NCBI GenBank assembly: GCA_016205025.1
Contig: JACQJO010000012.1
Span: 1-42,637 of the forward strand
DNA: 42,637 bases
Source: Elusimicrobiota bacterium
Lineage (GTDB): Bacteria; Elusimicrobiota; Elusimicrobia; JACQPE01
Direction of reading: 5' to 3'
Positions 6,380 to 14,439 of this stretch are shown piece after piece. The position numbers and the translations under genes were made by a program. The notes under the pieces are model-generated. The model was given only the letters and a program-made list of their open reading frames with translations, made no database searches and had not been told where the DNA came from. Position 1 is the stretch's first letter. Every line of letters begins with the position of its first letter.

Positions 6380-9253
6380 GTGCAAAGCCCTTGGCTTAAA
6401 AATCTTGTTGCTTGGTACCGTGAAAACCAACGGGACCTTCCCTGGCGCAAAAACCAGGACCCTTACCGCGTCATGGTTTCGGAATTCATGCTGGTTCAGA
6501 CCACGGTGGCGACCGTCCTGCCGCGCTACGAATCTTTCCTAAAAGAATTTCCCACCCTTAAATCATTGGCCAAAGCGCCGCTATGGAAAGTCAAAAAAGC
6601 GTGGTCCGGCCTGGGTTACTACCTCCGCGCGGCCAATCTTTGGCGAGCCTGCCAGGAAATCGAGCGTTTGGGTTATTTTCCCAAAGACTCGGCCGAACTT
6701 CAAAAACTTCCCGGATTCGGACCCTATCTGGCCGGCGCCGTGGCCAGCATCGCTTTCGAGGTGCCCACTCTGCCGGTTGACACCAACATCCGGCGGGTCA
6801 CGCTAAGGATTTTGGGCAAATCCGATGGTACCTGGTACCAAATGGCCGAAAAGGGGCCTTTGGTACCAGGTACCATCGGCAAACCCTCCGAAATTACCCA
6901 AGCTTTCATGGAATTGGGAGCCCTGATCTGCAAAGCCAAGGGCGCGAACTGCTCTATCTGCCCAATAAAAAAATTCTGCAAGACCAAGGGCGCGCATTCT
7001 AGTGAACAAAAAAGAATCAAAAACAAAAAATTGGAACTTGCCATCAAACTTCACCGCGACTTAAAAAATCGAATCCTGCTTGTACGCAGAAACAACAAGG
7101 AACTTTTCCTCAAGGATGGATGGGGACTACCCACTGAAAGCTTGAAGCGCTGCCCGCCAAAAAACGGGCACAAAACGTTCTCCCACTCGATCATGAAATG
7201 GAGAATCCATGCTCATATAGAAAAAAGGGCGGCTAAGATGACTGGGATGGCTAAGGTGAAATGGGTAAAAAGAAGCCAGCTCGGCCGCTATCTATTCTCT
7301 TCGCTCTGGTGGAAAGCGCTTAAAACTTTATCGCTGATCCTGTTTATTCCTTTGGCGGGATTTTCAGCGACTATTAAAGTCGCGGCCGTGGGCGGCGTTT
7401 TAAGCGGCAGTTTGCCGCAGATCGCGCAACCTCACCTGGAAGCGGACGTTGTTATCGGCCGTACCCAAGAACCGGAGGGTGAGATCGTCCGATTTGAGAC
7501 TCCGAAAAAGCCCGTCGCTTTGATTAAGATTCCCGATGCCGCGGTCAAGAACGCCAATGCAACGATTAAAAAATTGAAAGGTGACGGCAATATCGTCATT
7601 ATTGACTGGCGCGAAGAGAAAAAGATGAAAAAAAATGAGCTCCTAAAATTTGGCCGCGGCTTGATTGAAGCGGGGGCCGATATGGTGGTTGGCCGCCGCA
7701 AAAACGGCCCGGCCGCCATGGAACTCCATAAAGACCGCCTGATCGCCTACGGCTTGGGCGATTTCGCAAAAGGCCCTATCTGCGCCCTTCTCAAAATTCA
7801 ACTGGACGGCAAAACCGGCGCTTTTGTTTCCGGCGAAATCATCCCTTTCGCCCAAAATGGAAACGATAAGCCGGTCCCGGATGAAAAAAAGCAGGCCATC
7901 TGGCTGATTAAAAAACTTTCCTTTGAAGAAATCCCCAAAAATCCCCTGCTGGTCACCAGCGAGGGCAAACTTCTTAACAAAAAAGAGGCGGTGTACCCCG
8001 TTTACAGGAACACGCCGATCGGACTTTCAGCCTCATCGGCTGACGGCAAGATCGCTTTGACCCTAACCGGACGCCTTCAGCACTACAATCCCGCACCGCA
8101 AAATCCCGGCGACATCTATGACCCCGAAATTCAGTCGCCAAAATCAGCCAAATTTCTGCCCGGCGGAGAAAAGGTTTATGTCAATTCACTGGAAGGATTC
8201 ACCACGGTGGTTTACGATGCCAAAACGCGCCGGCAAACCGCTCTCATCCGCCACCGCTTCGATGAAAAATCGGAGCGTCTTTTTTCCGGCCAAAAACCTT
8301 TTGATTACGAATTTCTAGTTAAGCCGCCAAGCGGCAACGTCAACCATTTCGCGGGCAAGCCGGTTGAAATGGAATTGACCCACAACGGCCGGTATCTCTG
8401 GGTCAGCTACTACCGCCGCAGTTACGATCAATATTCTCACAATCCCTGCGCTGTCGCGGTGATTGATACCCAGAAAGACGAGATCGTGCGCGTTTTGCCC
8501 TCCGGCCCTATTCCCAAGTGGCTCATCGCCTCGCCGGACGGAAAATGGATGGCTTTCATCCACTGGGGAGACAACACGGTGGGTTTTGTGGATATTTCCG
8601 CCGCCGATCCCCAAAACTTCAAGCTCTCGCATCTGGTCGCGGTGGAAAATCGGGTGACGCTTGATTCCCTAAAACCCGAAGGCGGGGATGTGGTTCCCAT
8701 AGACCGCGATAAGGAATGCGGGTTTTGTTTAAGGGGAGCCGTTTTCACGGCTGATTCCAAATATCTTTTAGTCGGACGCATGTCCGGGGGCGGCATCGCG
8801 GTGATTGATGTCAAAGAAAAAAAGTACGTGGAAACGGTTTGGGGCACAAAGCCGACGCCGCGGCATCTCGCGCTAAGCCCCGACGGCCAATGGCTTTACG
8901 CCAGCTCTAATATCAGCGGCTACGTATCCAAAATTAAAGTCAAAGATTTGCTGGACCGGGCCCGCAAAAAACAAAAAACGCTCAAGCCATCCGCTGAAAT
9001 TTTCGCAGGCCACAGCGTGCGCACGATTGAAGTGAGCCCTGATGGCCGATGGGTTTATGCCGCTTCCAACGGGGATTCCAAGCTGATCGTTCTGGATGCG
9101 GATAATCTCAAAAAAGCGGCAGAAATCCGGGTAGACTCTTATCCCGTTGGGTTAGCCGTTTCTCCCGACGGCGGCCAAGTCTGGGTCACCTCCCAAGGCC
9201 GCGACGGCCAAGGCGGCCACTCGGTCTGCATCTACCAAATCGCCACCCCCTAG
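6380..9253 (+). CDS. mutY: MutY glycosylase fused to CapA-like/beta-propeller protein
   Basis: 957 residues in one open frame. Residues 1-315 are an A/G-specific adenine glycosylase: V-S-E-F-M-L-V-Q-T-T-V (catalytic E35), helix-hairpin-helix L-P-G-F-G-P-Y-L-A-G-A, catalytic D134, 4Fe-4S ligands C184-x6-C191-x2-C194-x5-C200, and a short NUDIX-like tail. Residues 316-331 look like a signal-peptide core ending G-F-S-A. Residues 332-540 resemble a CapA/PgsA metallophosphatase (A-G-A-D-M-V-V-G, L-I-A-Y-G-L-G-D-F) with metal ligands lost (DWR for HWG, GRRKN for GHHPH). Residues 545-957 are a YVTN-type beta-propeller with S-P-D-G-x-W/Q blades. Cytoplasmic repair plus secreted halves is odd: mutY may have lost its stop, with the second protein starting internally (for example ATG 7239 or GTG 7257). 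The GTG 6380 start has a weak Shine-Dalgarno. A palindrome is translated at residues 149-166. Confidence 0.8.
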   Translation: MQSPWLKNLVAWYRENQRDLPWRKNQDPYRVMVSEFMLVQTTVATVLPRYESFLKEFPTLKSLAKAPLWKVKKAWSGLGYYLRAANLWRACQEIERLGYFPKDSAELQKLPGFGPYLAGAVASIAFEVPTLPVDTNIRRVTLRILGKSDGTWYQMAEKGPLVPGTIGKPSEITQAFMELGALICKAKGANCSICPIKKFCKTKGAHSSEQKRIKNKKLELAIKLHRDLKNRILLVRRNNKELFLKDGWGLPTESLKRCPPKNGHKTFSHSIMKWRIHAHIEKRAAKMTGMAKVKWVKRSQLGRYLFSSLWWKALKTLSLILFIPLAGFSATIKVAAVGGVLSGSLPQIAQPHLEADVVIGRTQEPEGEIVRFETPKKPVALIKIPDAAVKNANATIKKLKGDGNIVIIDWREEKKMKKNELLKFGRGLIEAGADMVVGRRKNGPAAMELHKDRLIAYGLGDFAKGPICALLKIQLDGKTGAFVSGEIIPFAQNGNDKPVPDEKKQAIWLIKKLSFEEIPKNPLLVTSEGKLLNKKEAVYPVYRNTPIGLSASSADGKIALTLTGRLQHYNPAPQNPGDIYDPEIQSPKSAKFLPGGEKVYVNSLEGFTTVVYDAKTRRQTALIRHRFDEKSERLFSGQKPFDYEFLVKPPSGNVNHFAGKPVEMELTHNGRYLWVSYYRRSYDQYSHNPCAVAVIDTQKDEIVRVLPSGPIPKWLIASPDGKWMAFIHWGDNTVGFVDISAADPQNFKLSHLVAVENRVTLDSLKPEGGDVVPIDRDKECGFCLRGAVFTADSKYLLVGRMSGGGIAVIDVKEKKYVETVWGTKPTPRHLALSPDGQWLYASSNISGYVSKIKVKDLLDRARKKQKTLKPSAEIFAGHSVRTIEVSPDGRWVYAASNGDSKLIVLDADNLKKAAEIRVDSYPVGLAVSPDGGQVWVTSQGRDGQGGHSVCIYQIATP
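6824..6877. repeat. In-frame palindrome inside mutY
   Basis: 19-base perfect arms (6824-6842 and 6859-6877, core GGTACCTGGTACC) with an inner GGCC/GGCC stem make a 54-bp hairpin, exactly 18 codons. It falls in the linker between the catalytic-Asp helix and the conserved A-F-M-E-L-G-A helix of MutY. The overall linker length is close to that of E. coli MutY, so the repeat may have replaced rather than lengthened it. Confidence 0.7.
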
Positions 9254-9267
9254 CTAAGTGCCAGCTA

Positions 9268-9313
9268 GCTAAGTGCCAGGCACTTACAAGCTTGTAAGTG
9301 CCTGGCACTTAGC
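9268..9313. repeat. 46-bp perfect palindrome downstream of the propeller gene
   Basis: Arms 9268-9290 and 9291-9313 are perfect reverse complements with no loop (core AAGTGCCAGGCACTT). A partial copy of the arm (TAGCTAAGTGCCAGC) precedes it at 9251-9265. It starts 15 bases after the stop codon at 9253. It is REP-like and possibly terminates transcription of the mutY/propeller gene. Confidence 0.85.
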
Positions 9314-9350
9314 GTTTATTTTGCGCCCTCGGAGGAACAGAAAAAAAACT

Positions 9351-10686
9351 TTACTCTTTAGCTCCGTGGGATTTAAGAAGTTGTGTCACCTTTTTGGCTC
9401 CCGCCATTTCGGCATATCCTAAAACTGTTCGCCCCTCACGATCTCTGCGGTTAATCTCAATCTTGGGGTCAGCAAGCAAAACCTTAATAACAGGTATTAG
9501 TTTGTCGACATAATCCGCACGACGATCGGGATCTCGTTTACTAACAGCGCCAATTCTCCTAGTAATAGCAGTCATTAAAGGAGTTTCGCCTTCGTTATCT
9601 TTATCTTGAGCGTTTACATCCGCTCCGTGCTCAAGAAGAAGTTTGACCACATCAGCCTGATCTGCCGTGATCGCTTCCTCTGATGTGTCATGAACGGCTA
9701 CATGCAATACAGAAAGACCGTTTTTGTTCTTCGCATTGACATTAGGCCTGCTGTTGTCCAAAAAAATCTGCACCAATTCTTTAGACCCTATAAGAGCGGC
9801 GCCCATGAAAGGAATATCATCCCCGCTAAGTTAACTCAAATTTCCCTCTACAGGGTATTTCTGGTCAAAAGCCAGGGACACAGCGAAAACCCCTTATTTT
9901 AAGACGTTTTTATACGTTCAGAAAGAATTAAGTTAGCAGGGATGTGAAAGGAATATAACGATCATAACCTTGTGGTCTATTGGGATCAGCGCCTGCCTTA
10001 AGGAGCAGGCGTATGGTTTCAAAAGCGTCTCTTCTCCTTTCCCTCGTCATCTCTTCTTTATCATCATGAGGACTAATAATGAACTGCATCGCATCATCAA
10101 GGGCATTGGCATCACGACGCTCACGGCATACGGCATGAACATCAGCTCCGGCAGAAATAAGAAGAGAGGTCATCTTGGGACGACCTGAACCCGCAGCCAC
10201 CATTAAAACAGTGTTGCCCCACTTCTTTGTTTCCCCCTCCTCATTTGGTCCCTCCTCACAATATGAATACCCCCCATCAATTAATCTGCGCGCATTCTTG
10301 TCAGCGCCCACTTTTAGAAGAAAACTGCCTATCTCAACATAATCTCTCGCGGCCGCGTGCATTAAAGCTGTTGGATTCAGGGGATGGCTTGAATCGCGGA
10401 CATCGGGATTCATGCCCGCTGTAATAAATAACCGCACATTTTGGATATTGCCCTTCTTGACCTCCTCAAAAAAAGCCTCCGTCGTAAAAGCAATTCCAAG
10501 TTTATTCAATACTTCTTTGGCATTTTCCTGTTGCAATTTTTTAGAAGAATGCTGAACGCGAGAAGATTTGGACTTTGATGGCGCCGGATTGTCAAAGGGA
10601 TTCTGCTTTTGACTCAACAGCAAGCCTGAACCAAAAAAGGTTAGGCTTAAAGATAAAATCGCAATGTGAACCTTTTGTTTCTGCAT
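9351..10686 (-). pseudogene. Secreted ankyrin-repeat protein split by MITE
   Basis: The gene starts at ATG 10686 with GGAGG just upstream and a signal peptide (about residues 1-25), and runs to 9928 in the first fragment, then 9806-9351 in the second. The fragments carry ankyrin repeats (A-L-M-H-A-A-A-R-D-Y; V-L-M-V-A-A-G-S-G; L-L-L-K-A-G-A-D-P-N; L-L-L-E-H-G-A-D-V-N; T-P-L-M-T-A-I). A 127-bp MITE (9818-9944) with its 12-bp duplication separates them. Removing element plus one duplication restores a continuous frame, Y-D-R-Y-I-P-F-M-G-A-A-L-I-G. The current frame adds T-S-L-L-T and stops inside the element. Ankyrin proteins mediate protein contacts; the partner is unknown. The insertion looks recent because nothing else in the gene has decayed. 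A truncated N-terminal product may still be made. Confidence 0.88.
9818..9944 (-). mobile_element. Family B 127-bp MITE, copy B2
   Basis: Reverse complement of copies B1 and B3 and identical to them. It is flanked by a perfect 12-bp duplication TGAAAGGAATAT (9806-9817 and 9945-9956). It interrupts the ankyrin gene; 127 plus 12 is 139, which shifts the frame, and the element itself carries stops. Confidence 0.95.
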
Positions 10687-10810
10687 CAATTCCTCCGTCA
10701 ATTTGAAATTTAAATGAACTGTTAATAATAGTCTAGCCCCCCCCCTTTTTTTTGCAAGATTCAAAATAAAAATGGCTTGGTGATCCGAGCCAAGGCGGCT
10801 AATCGGTTAT

Positions 10811-10860
10811 AAAGTAGGGACAGACACTACTTTTTAAAAAGTAGTGTCTGTCCCTACTTT
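10811..10860. repeat. 50-bp perfect palindrome (REP type)
   Basis: Arms 10811-10835 and 10836-10860 are perfect reverse complements with no loop. The core TAGGGACAGACACTA is shared with 4587-4640, while the outer bases differ (AAAG in place of AAAA). It supplies the stop codon (TAG, reverse of CTA 10854-10856) of the HTTM gene, so it was inserted at or across that gene's 3' end. Confidence 0.88.
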
Positions 10861-12146
10861 TCTCTAAGGCAAACGTTGGTTTTGCACGTTGGCCAAAGGT
10901 GAAAACCGAAACGGTTCCTGGCCACCCAACGATAAATGGGCTCGCCGATTAAACCCAAACCGGGGATATTTATTAAAGGGGCCAAAGGCCAGAGCATCGG
11001 AAGTTTAAGGGTTAGCCGCCTAAAAGCGTGAAAGCCGCCGGTTAATTTCCCCTCCCTTTCTAAAAGATGCATCTGGGCATGGCAAGCTTCGTGAGTTAAC
11101 TCCGGGTCCAGCCGCGCGACATCTTCTGAACGAAAATCTACCAGCTCTAAGCGTCCGGTTGGATCGCACGCCAAAATCCTCTTGACCGAGGCGCGGCAGA
11201 AGCCGCAGCCGCCGTCATAGATCAGTTTGTGGCGGCCCCACGCCTTCCAAGCCTGCCGTCGTCTTTCAAGCCAATTCACGATCTCCTCGGGTTCAATAAA
11301 CAACAATAGCATAGACGGAAAAAGAAAAAAGAAGATGGTGGGCACATGCATGGTCACCACCAAAAGCACATGAAAAAACCCGGCCAATAAAATCGCAAAA
11401 ATCCTGGTTCTTTTCCAGAAAAGCCAGACGGGCAGGGTGAACTCAAAAAATAGAATTAAATATTCAACCGCTTCGGAAAGCCAAAGATGGCGCGCCAAAA
11501 GCGAACGGCCCGGAAACTGTTTCATGACGCCGATGTCGGGGTAATGCATCAGATAAAAATAGGGATGATCGGTGACCCAATTGCCTTGGGGCCAAATTTT
11601 CCAGAGCGCGGTGTAAAAAAAGAAGCTGGCGATCACCATTTGAAGCAGCCGCTGTTGAAAAAAAGGCCGTTTGCGGTTCCAGGGTTCGGGGTCTCCGCGG
11701 ATCAAACTGTCCACTGAAAAAGAATCGCCCGGGTAAACGGCGCATAGCGTCAAAAAAAAGACCACCAGGTACATATCCCAAGATAGCGTGCCGATGTGAA
11801 GCGAGTTGCGGGCGTAAAAATAAAGACAGCTAAGGTACAAAGCCGCGCCGGAGAAAGGGGTTAAAAAACCAATGAAGTAAAAAACTAAAGAAAGCACAAA
11901 GACGCCGGCCATGGCCCAAACAATCCAATCAGGATTCTGCGCAACCCGCTCCAAAACTTGAACGGTGAAAAAGGAGGCGTTATATTCCCGGAAAGCGGTT
12001 GAGAGATAGTTGTCCCCCATCTCAAAAAAAGTAGGAATAACATGGAAAGCCGCGGTCCAAGCCACCGCGAATCGAAACAAGGCAAGACTAACCGAAGGGC
12101 GTTCCTCCAGGAACCAGGTATGCCATGACTTAGTTAACAGTCCCAT
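10854..12146 (-). CDS. HTTM membrane protein fused to DCC (DUF393) domain
   Basis: 430 residues. About 290 N-terminal residues form a multi-helix membrane domain of the HTTM type (related to vitamin-K-dependent gamma-carboxylase), with an early R-F-x-V-A-W helix, the L-S-W-D-M-Y-L segment and about eight to nine hydrophobic helices. The C-terminal 120 residues are a DCC-family thiol-disulfide-like domain with Y-D-G-G-C-G-F-C (C314, C317). HTTM and DCC proteins often sit next to each other; here they are one chain, which supports a joint redox-linked membrane function, though no reaction is established. Its TAG stop lies within a REP palindrome. The small membrane protein just upstream (12205-12666) is probably co-transcribed, 58 bases away. 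Confidence 0.88.
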   Translation of the reverse strand: MGLLTKSWHTWFLEERPSVSLALFRFAVAWTAAFHVIPTFFEMGDNYLSTAFREYNASFFTVQVLERVAQNPDWIVWAMAGVFVLSLVFYFIGFLTPFSGAALYLSCLYFYARNSLHIGTLSWDMYLVVFFLTLCAVYPGDSFSVDSLIRGDPEPWNRKRPFFQQRLLQMVIASFFFYTALWKIWPQGNWVTDHPYFYLMHYPDIGVMKQFPGRSLLARHLWLSEAVEYLILFFEFTLPVWLFWKRTRIFAILLAGFFHVLLVVTMHVPTIFFFLFPSMLLLFIEPEEIVNWLERRRQAWKAWGRHKLIYDGGCGFCRASVKRILACDPTGRLELVDFRSEDVARLDPELTHEACHAQMHLLEREGKLTGGFHAFRRLTLKLPMLWPLAPLINIPGLGLIGEPIYRWVARNRFGFHLWPTCKTNVCLREK

Positions 12147-12204
12147 AAAAGAAAACAGTAATCAGCGATCGGTGAAAAAACGGGGTTTTTTTACTCATTA
12201 TCGA

Positions 12205-12666
12205 TCACCTTCCCCCGCATTGATAAACTAGTCCCGTTCTTTTGTCTTCCGGCGCCTTGGATACGGAAGGCCAAGCTGCTTGAATCACCGCAAAATTTTC
12301 ATATTCCGGAAATTTTCTTTTAAGATACCGGCAAAAATCAGGGCCGCGGTTCGCATTTAACACCGAAACCATAACATTTCGATGGATATTGTCGTAACCC
12401 AGCCATCGAGTCTCAAAAACCCGGTGCGGATCAATAAAAAAACCGGTTTGTCCTTTAAGCCCGTAAACTTCCGCCGTTCCGTAAGAATCCTCCACGCGGA
12501 AAAACATGATCCAGCCGGCCGGCGGAAACAGGAATTTGATTTTGGGAAGCTCGCGCTTGAAAACGCGGCTTAACGCCTGCAGCCGGGTTGACTCATAGTG
12601 AAAAACAAGAGTCCAAACTATGACAAAAAGAGAAATAACACTATTTCTGATCTTGGCGTTCAGCAT
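12205..12666 (-). CDS. Small membrane-anchored protein, partner of the HTTM gene
   Basis: 153 residues from ATG 12666. A TTG start eight codons upstream (12690) is possible, but ATG is better supported, with AGGA eleven bases ahead. One N-terminal transmembrane segment (about residues 7-22) is followed by a soluble domain with P-P-A-G-W-I-M-F-F-R-V and W-L-G-Y-D-N-I-H-R-N. I do not recognise the family. Small proteins with one N-terminal helix often accompany HTTM genes, so it probably works with the 10854-12146 product outside the membrane; that is inference from position. Confidence 0.7.
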   Translation of the reverse strand: MLNAKIRNSVISLFVIVWTLVFHYESTRLQALSRVFKRELPKIKFLFPPAGWIMFFRVEDSYGTAEVYGLKGQTGFFIDPHRVFETRWLGYDNIHRNVMVSVLNANRGPDFCRYLKRKFPEYENFAVIQAAWPSVSKAPEDKRTGLVYQCGGR

Positions 12667-12752
12667 TGAGTTCCCGATCCTTTTATACAATAACCGAGAA
12701 AAATGACCGCGTCTATAAGAACTTCGAAAATTGTCCTTAAACCATCTTGTTT

Positions 12753-12831
12753 CGTCATACCGGCGAAAGCCGGTATCCAGATTTTAAAATTCCTCTTAGG
12801 AGCCTGGATCCCGCCCTGTGGCGGGATGACG
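12753..12831. repeat. Two-hairpin REP/BIME element giving a start codon
   Basis: The left hairpin ATACCGGCgaaaGCCGGTAT and the right hairpin ATCCCGCCctgtGGCGGGAT are framed by CGTCAT/ATGACG and ATCCAG/CTGGAT inverted ends. This is the widespread repeat that translates as V-I-P-A-K-A-G-I-Q ... G-M-T. The ATG (12826-12828) of the Memo-AMMECR1 gene lies in its right end. Confidence 0.85.
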
Positions 12832-14322
12832 CAGAGGAGAAGTTGCGCAATAGCATTACTCCTTATCCTTCAACTGGTTAAATCAATCCCCGCCGAAACC
12901 ATCCCCCCTCAAGTCGCCGGCGGATTTTATCCCGCCGGCGCGGCCGAACTAAAAAGAACGGTGGAAAAATATGTTCGGGAAGCTTCGACCTTCACGGTGC
13001 AGTCCGAAATCGTGGCGGCCCTGGTGCCCCATGCCGGCTACGCTTACTCCGGCAAAACCGCGGCTTTGGTTTATCGCATCCTTCAGGGCCGCTCCTACCC
13101 AACGGTGATCATCATCGCAACGGGCCACCGCCACGGTGTTCGCGGCGCGGCCACAATTGATTCGGGCGGTTTTGCAACCCCTTTGGGCAAAGTCCCGATT
13201 GATGAGGCCGCGGTTAAAACGCTTCAAAAACTAACTCCCCTGATCGAACATCTGCCCCAGGCCTATCAACGCGAACATTCCATAGAGGTTCAGCTCCCAT
13301 TTCTGCAGACCGTTCTTAAAAACCAATTTAAAATTGTTCCCCTCTTAATGAACAACGAAGACCCAAAAATAGCGAGCCAAATCGGCGAAGCTCTGGCTCA
13401 ATTCATGAAGAACAAAAAAATGTTCCTTCTTGTTTCTTCCGATCTGGCTCATTACCCGGACACCAAAATAGCCAGGCTGGTGGACAGCGCGACTCTCAAG
13501 ACGATCCTGGAGCCGGAATGGGGACCGGCCTATCTTTGGCAAGCCTCCCGGTTTATCATGGAACGAGGGCCCAAGGAGTTGGTTTGCACTTACTGTGGCG
13601 AAGCCGCGGTGTTGGCCGCGCTTTACGCCATGGACAAAACCGGTACCCGCGCCCAACTTTTGCAGTATGTTAATTCCGGGGAACTGCCGGGTATCGGGGA
13701 TACAAACCGAACCGTGGGTTACGCCTCTCTTCTTTGGCTGCGCGGCGCGAAATCCCGAAAACAAACAAGCCTTACCGATCAGCAAAAAAAGGAGCTTCTC
13801 CGTTTAGCGCGTCAAGCCCTGTTAAAGAAATTGAATAAGGGCGAGGAACCTGAACGCAAGCTTTGGCCTGACCCCGAATTGAATCTCCCCGCTTCGGTTT
13901 TCGTGACATTGCGACGCAAAGACCAACCTCATGGGGCCAGCTTAAGAGGTTGCATCGGCAGTTTACTGCCCGACCTGCCCCTGGCCGAAGCGGTCCAGGT
14001 TTACGCCATCAAAAGCGCGCTGGAAGACCCGCGTTTCCAGACGGTTAAACCCGATGAGTTGACCAAGATTCATATAGAAATTTCTAAATTAACTCCGTTT
14101 AGAAAAACGCCCTCGCACGAAGCGATCAAATCAGGCCAAGGGGTATTGCTGGGCCAGGGCCGCAACTCCGGCCTTTTTCTTCCTTCGGTATGGGAGGACA
14201 TACCCGCAAAAGAAAATTTTCTGGGAGAGCTTTGCCAGCAAAAAGCGCGACTACCCCGCGACTGCTGGAAAGACCCTAAAACTGAAATACAGGTTTTCGA
14301 CGCCGAAAAATTCGAGGAGTAA
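12826..14322 (+). CDS. Secreted Memo-AMMECR1 fusion (AmmeMemoRadiSam B-A)
   Basis: 498 residues from ATG 12826. The frame is open back to ATG 12703, but that extra N-terminus is translated REP; starting at 12826 places a signal peptide (residues 1-22) at the front. Residues about 25-310 are the Memo domain (V-A-G-G-F-Y-P-A at the N-terminus, V-P-H-A-G-Y-A-Y-S-G, E-H-S-I-E-V-Q-L-P-F-L, S-S-D-L-A-H-Y). Memo's metal-binding histidines, cysteine and aspartate positions are largely present (H-A-G, E-H-S, S-D-L-A-H-Y, C-G-E-A-A). Residues about 320-498 are AMMECR1 (L-R-G-C-I-G-S-L then S-A-L-E-D-P-R-F). The system is named AmmeMemoRadiSam because a radical SAM protein usually accompanies these two; none is encoded nearby. 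Apparent export is unusual for this family. Biochemical role unknown. Confidence 0.88.
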   Translation: MTQRRSCAIALLLILQLVKSIPAETIPPQVAGGFYPAGAAELKRTVEKYVREASTFTVQSEIVAALVPHAGYAYSGKTAALVYRILQGRSYPTVIIIATGHRHGVRGAATIDSGGFATPLGKVPIDEAAVKTLQKLTPLIEHLPQAYQREHSIEVQLPFLQTVLKNQFKIVPLLMNNEDPKIASQIGEALAQFMKNKKMFLLVSSDLAHYPDTKIARLVDSATLKTILEPEWGPAYLWQASRFIMERGPKELVCTYCGEAAVLAALYAMDKTGTRAQLLQYVNSGELPGIGDTNRTVGYASLLWLRGAKSRKQTSLTDQQKKELLRLARQALLKKLNKGEEPERKLWPDPELNLPASVFVTLRRKDQPHGASLRGCIGSLLPDLPLAEAVQVYAIKSALEDPRFQTVKPDELTKIHIEISKLTPFRKTPSHEAIKSGQGVLLGQGRNSGLFLPSVWEDIPAKENFLGELCQQKARLPRDCWKDPKTEIQVFDAEKFEE

Positions 14323-14356
14323 GGTAACAGAACCTCGCGGTTGGGGTACGGTTTTG

Positions 14357-14409
14357 GGGGTCGCGTCTTGACTTTTGACGGATTTAGTCAAAAGTCAAGA
14401 CGCGACCCC
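14357..14409. repeat. REP palindrome between Memo-AMMECR1 and methyltransferase
   Basis: 23-base perfect arms (14357-14379 and 14387-14409; the arm begins GGGGTCGCGTCTTGAC) around a seven-base loop. It begins 34 bases after the preceding stop and ends 30 bases before the next ATG. It is of RAYT/REP type and may act as a terminator or processing site. Confidence 0.82.
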
Positions 14410-14439
14410 ATCGAAAGGAGTCGAAAAGAGGATAAACAA

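Noticed and set aside
14341..14439. N-terminal extension of the methyltransferase
   Set aside because: The residues translate a REP palindrome; a Shine-Dalgarno at 14425-14432 supports ATG 14440.
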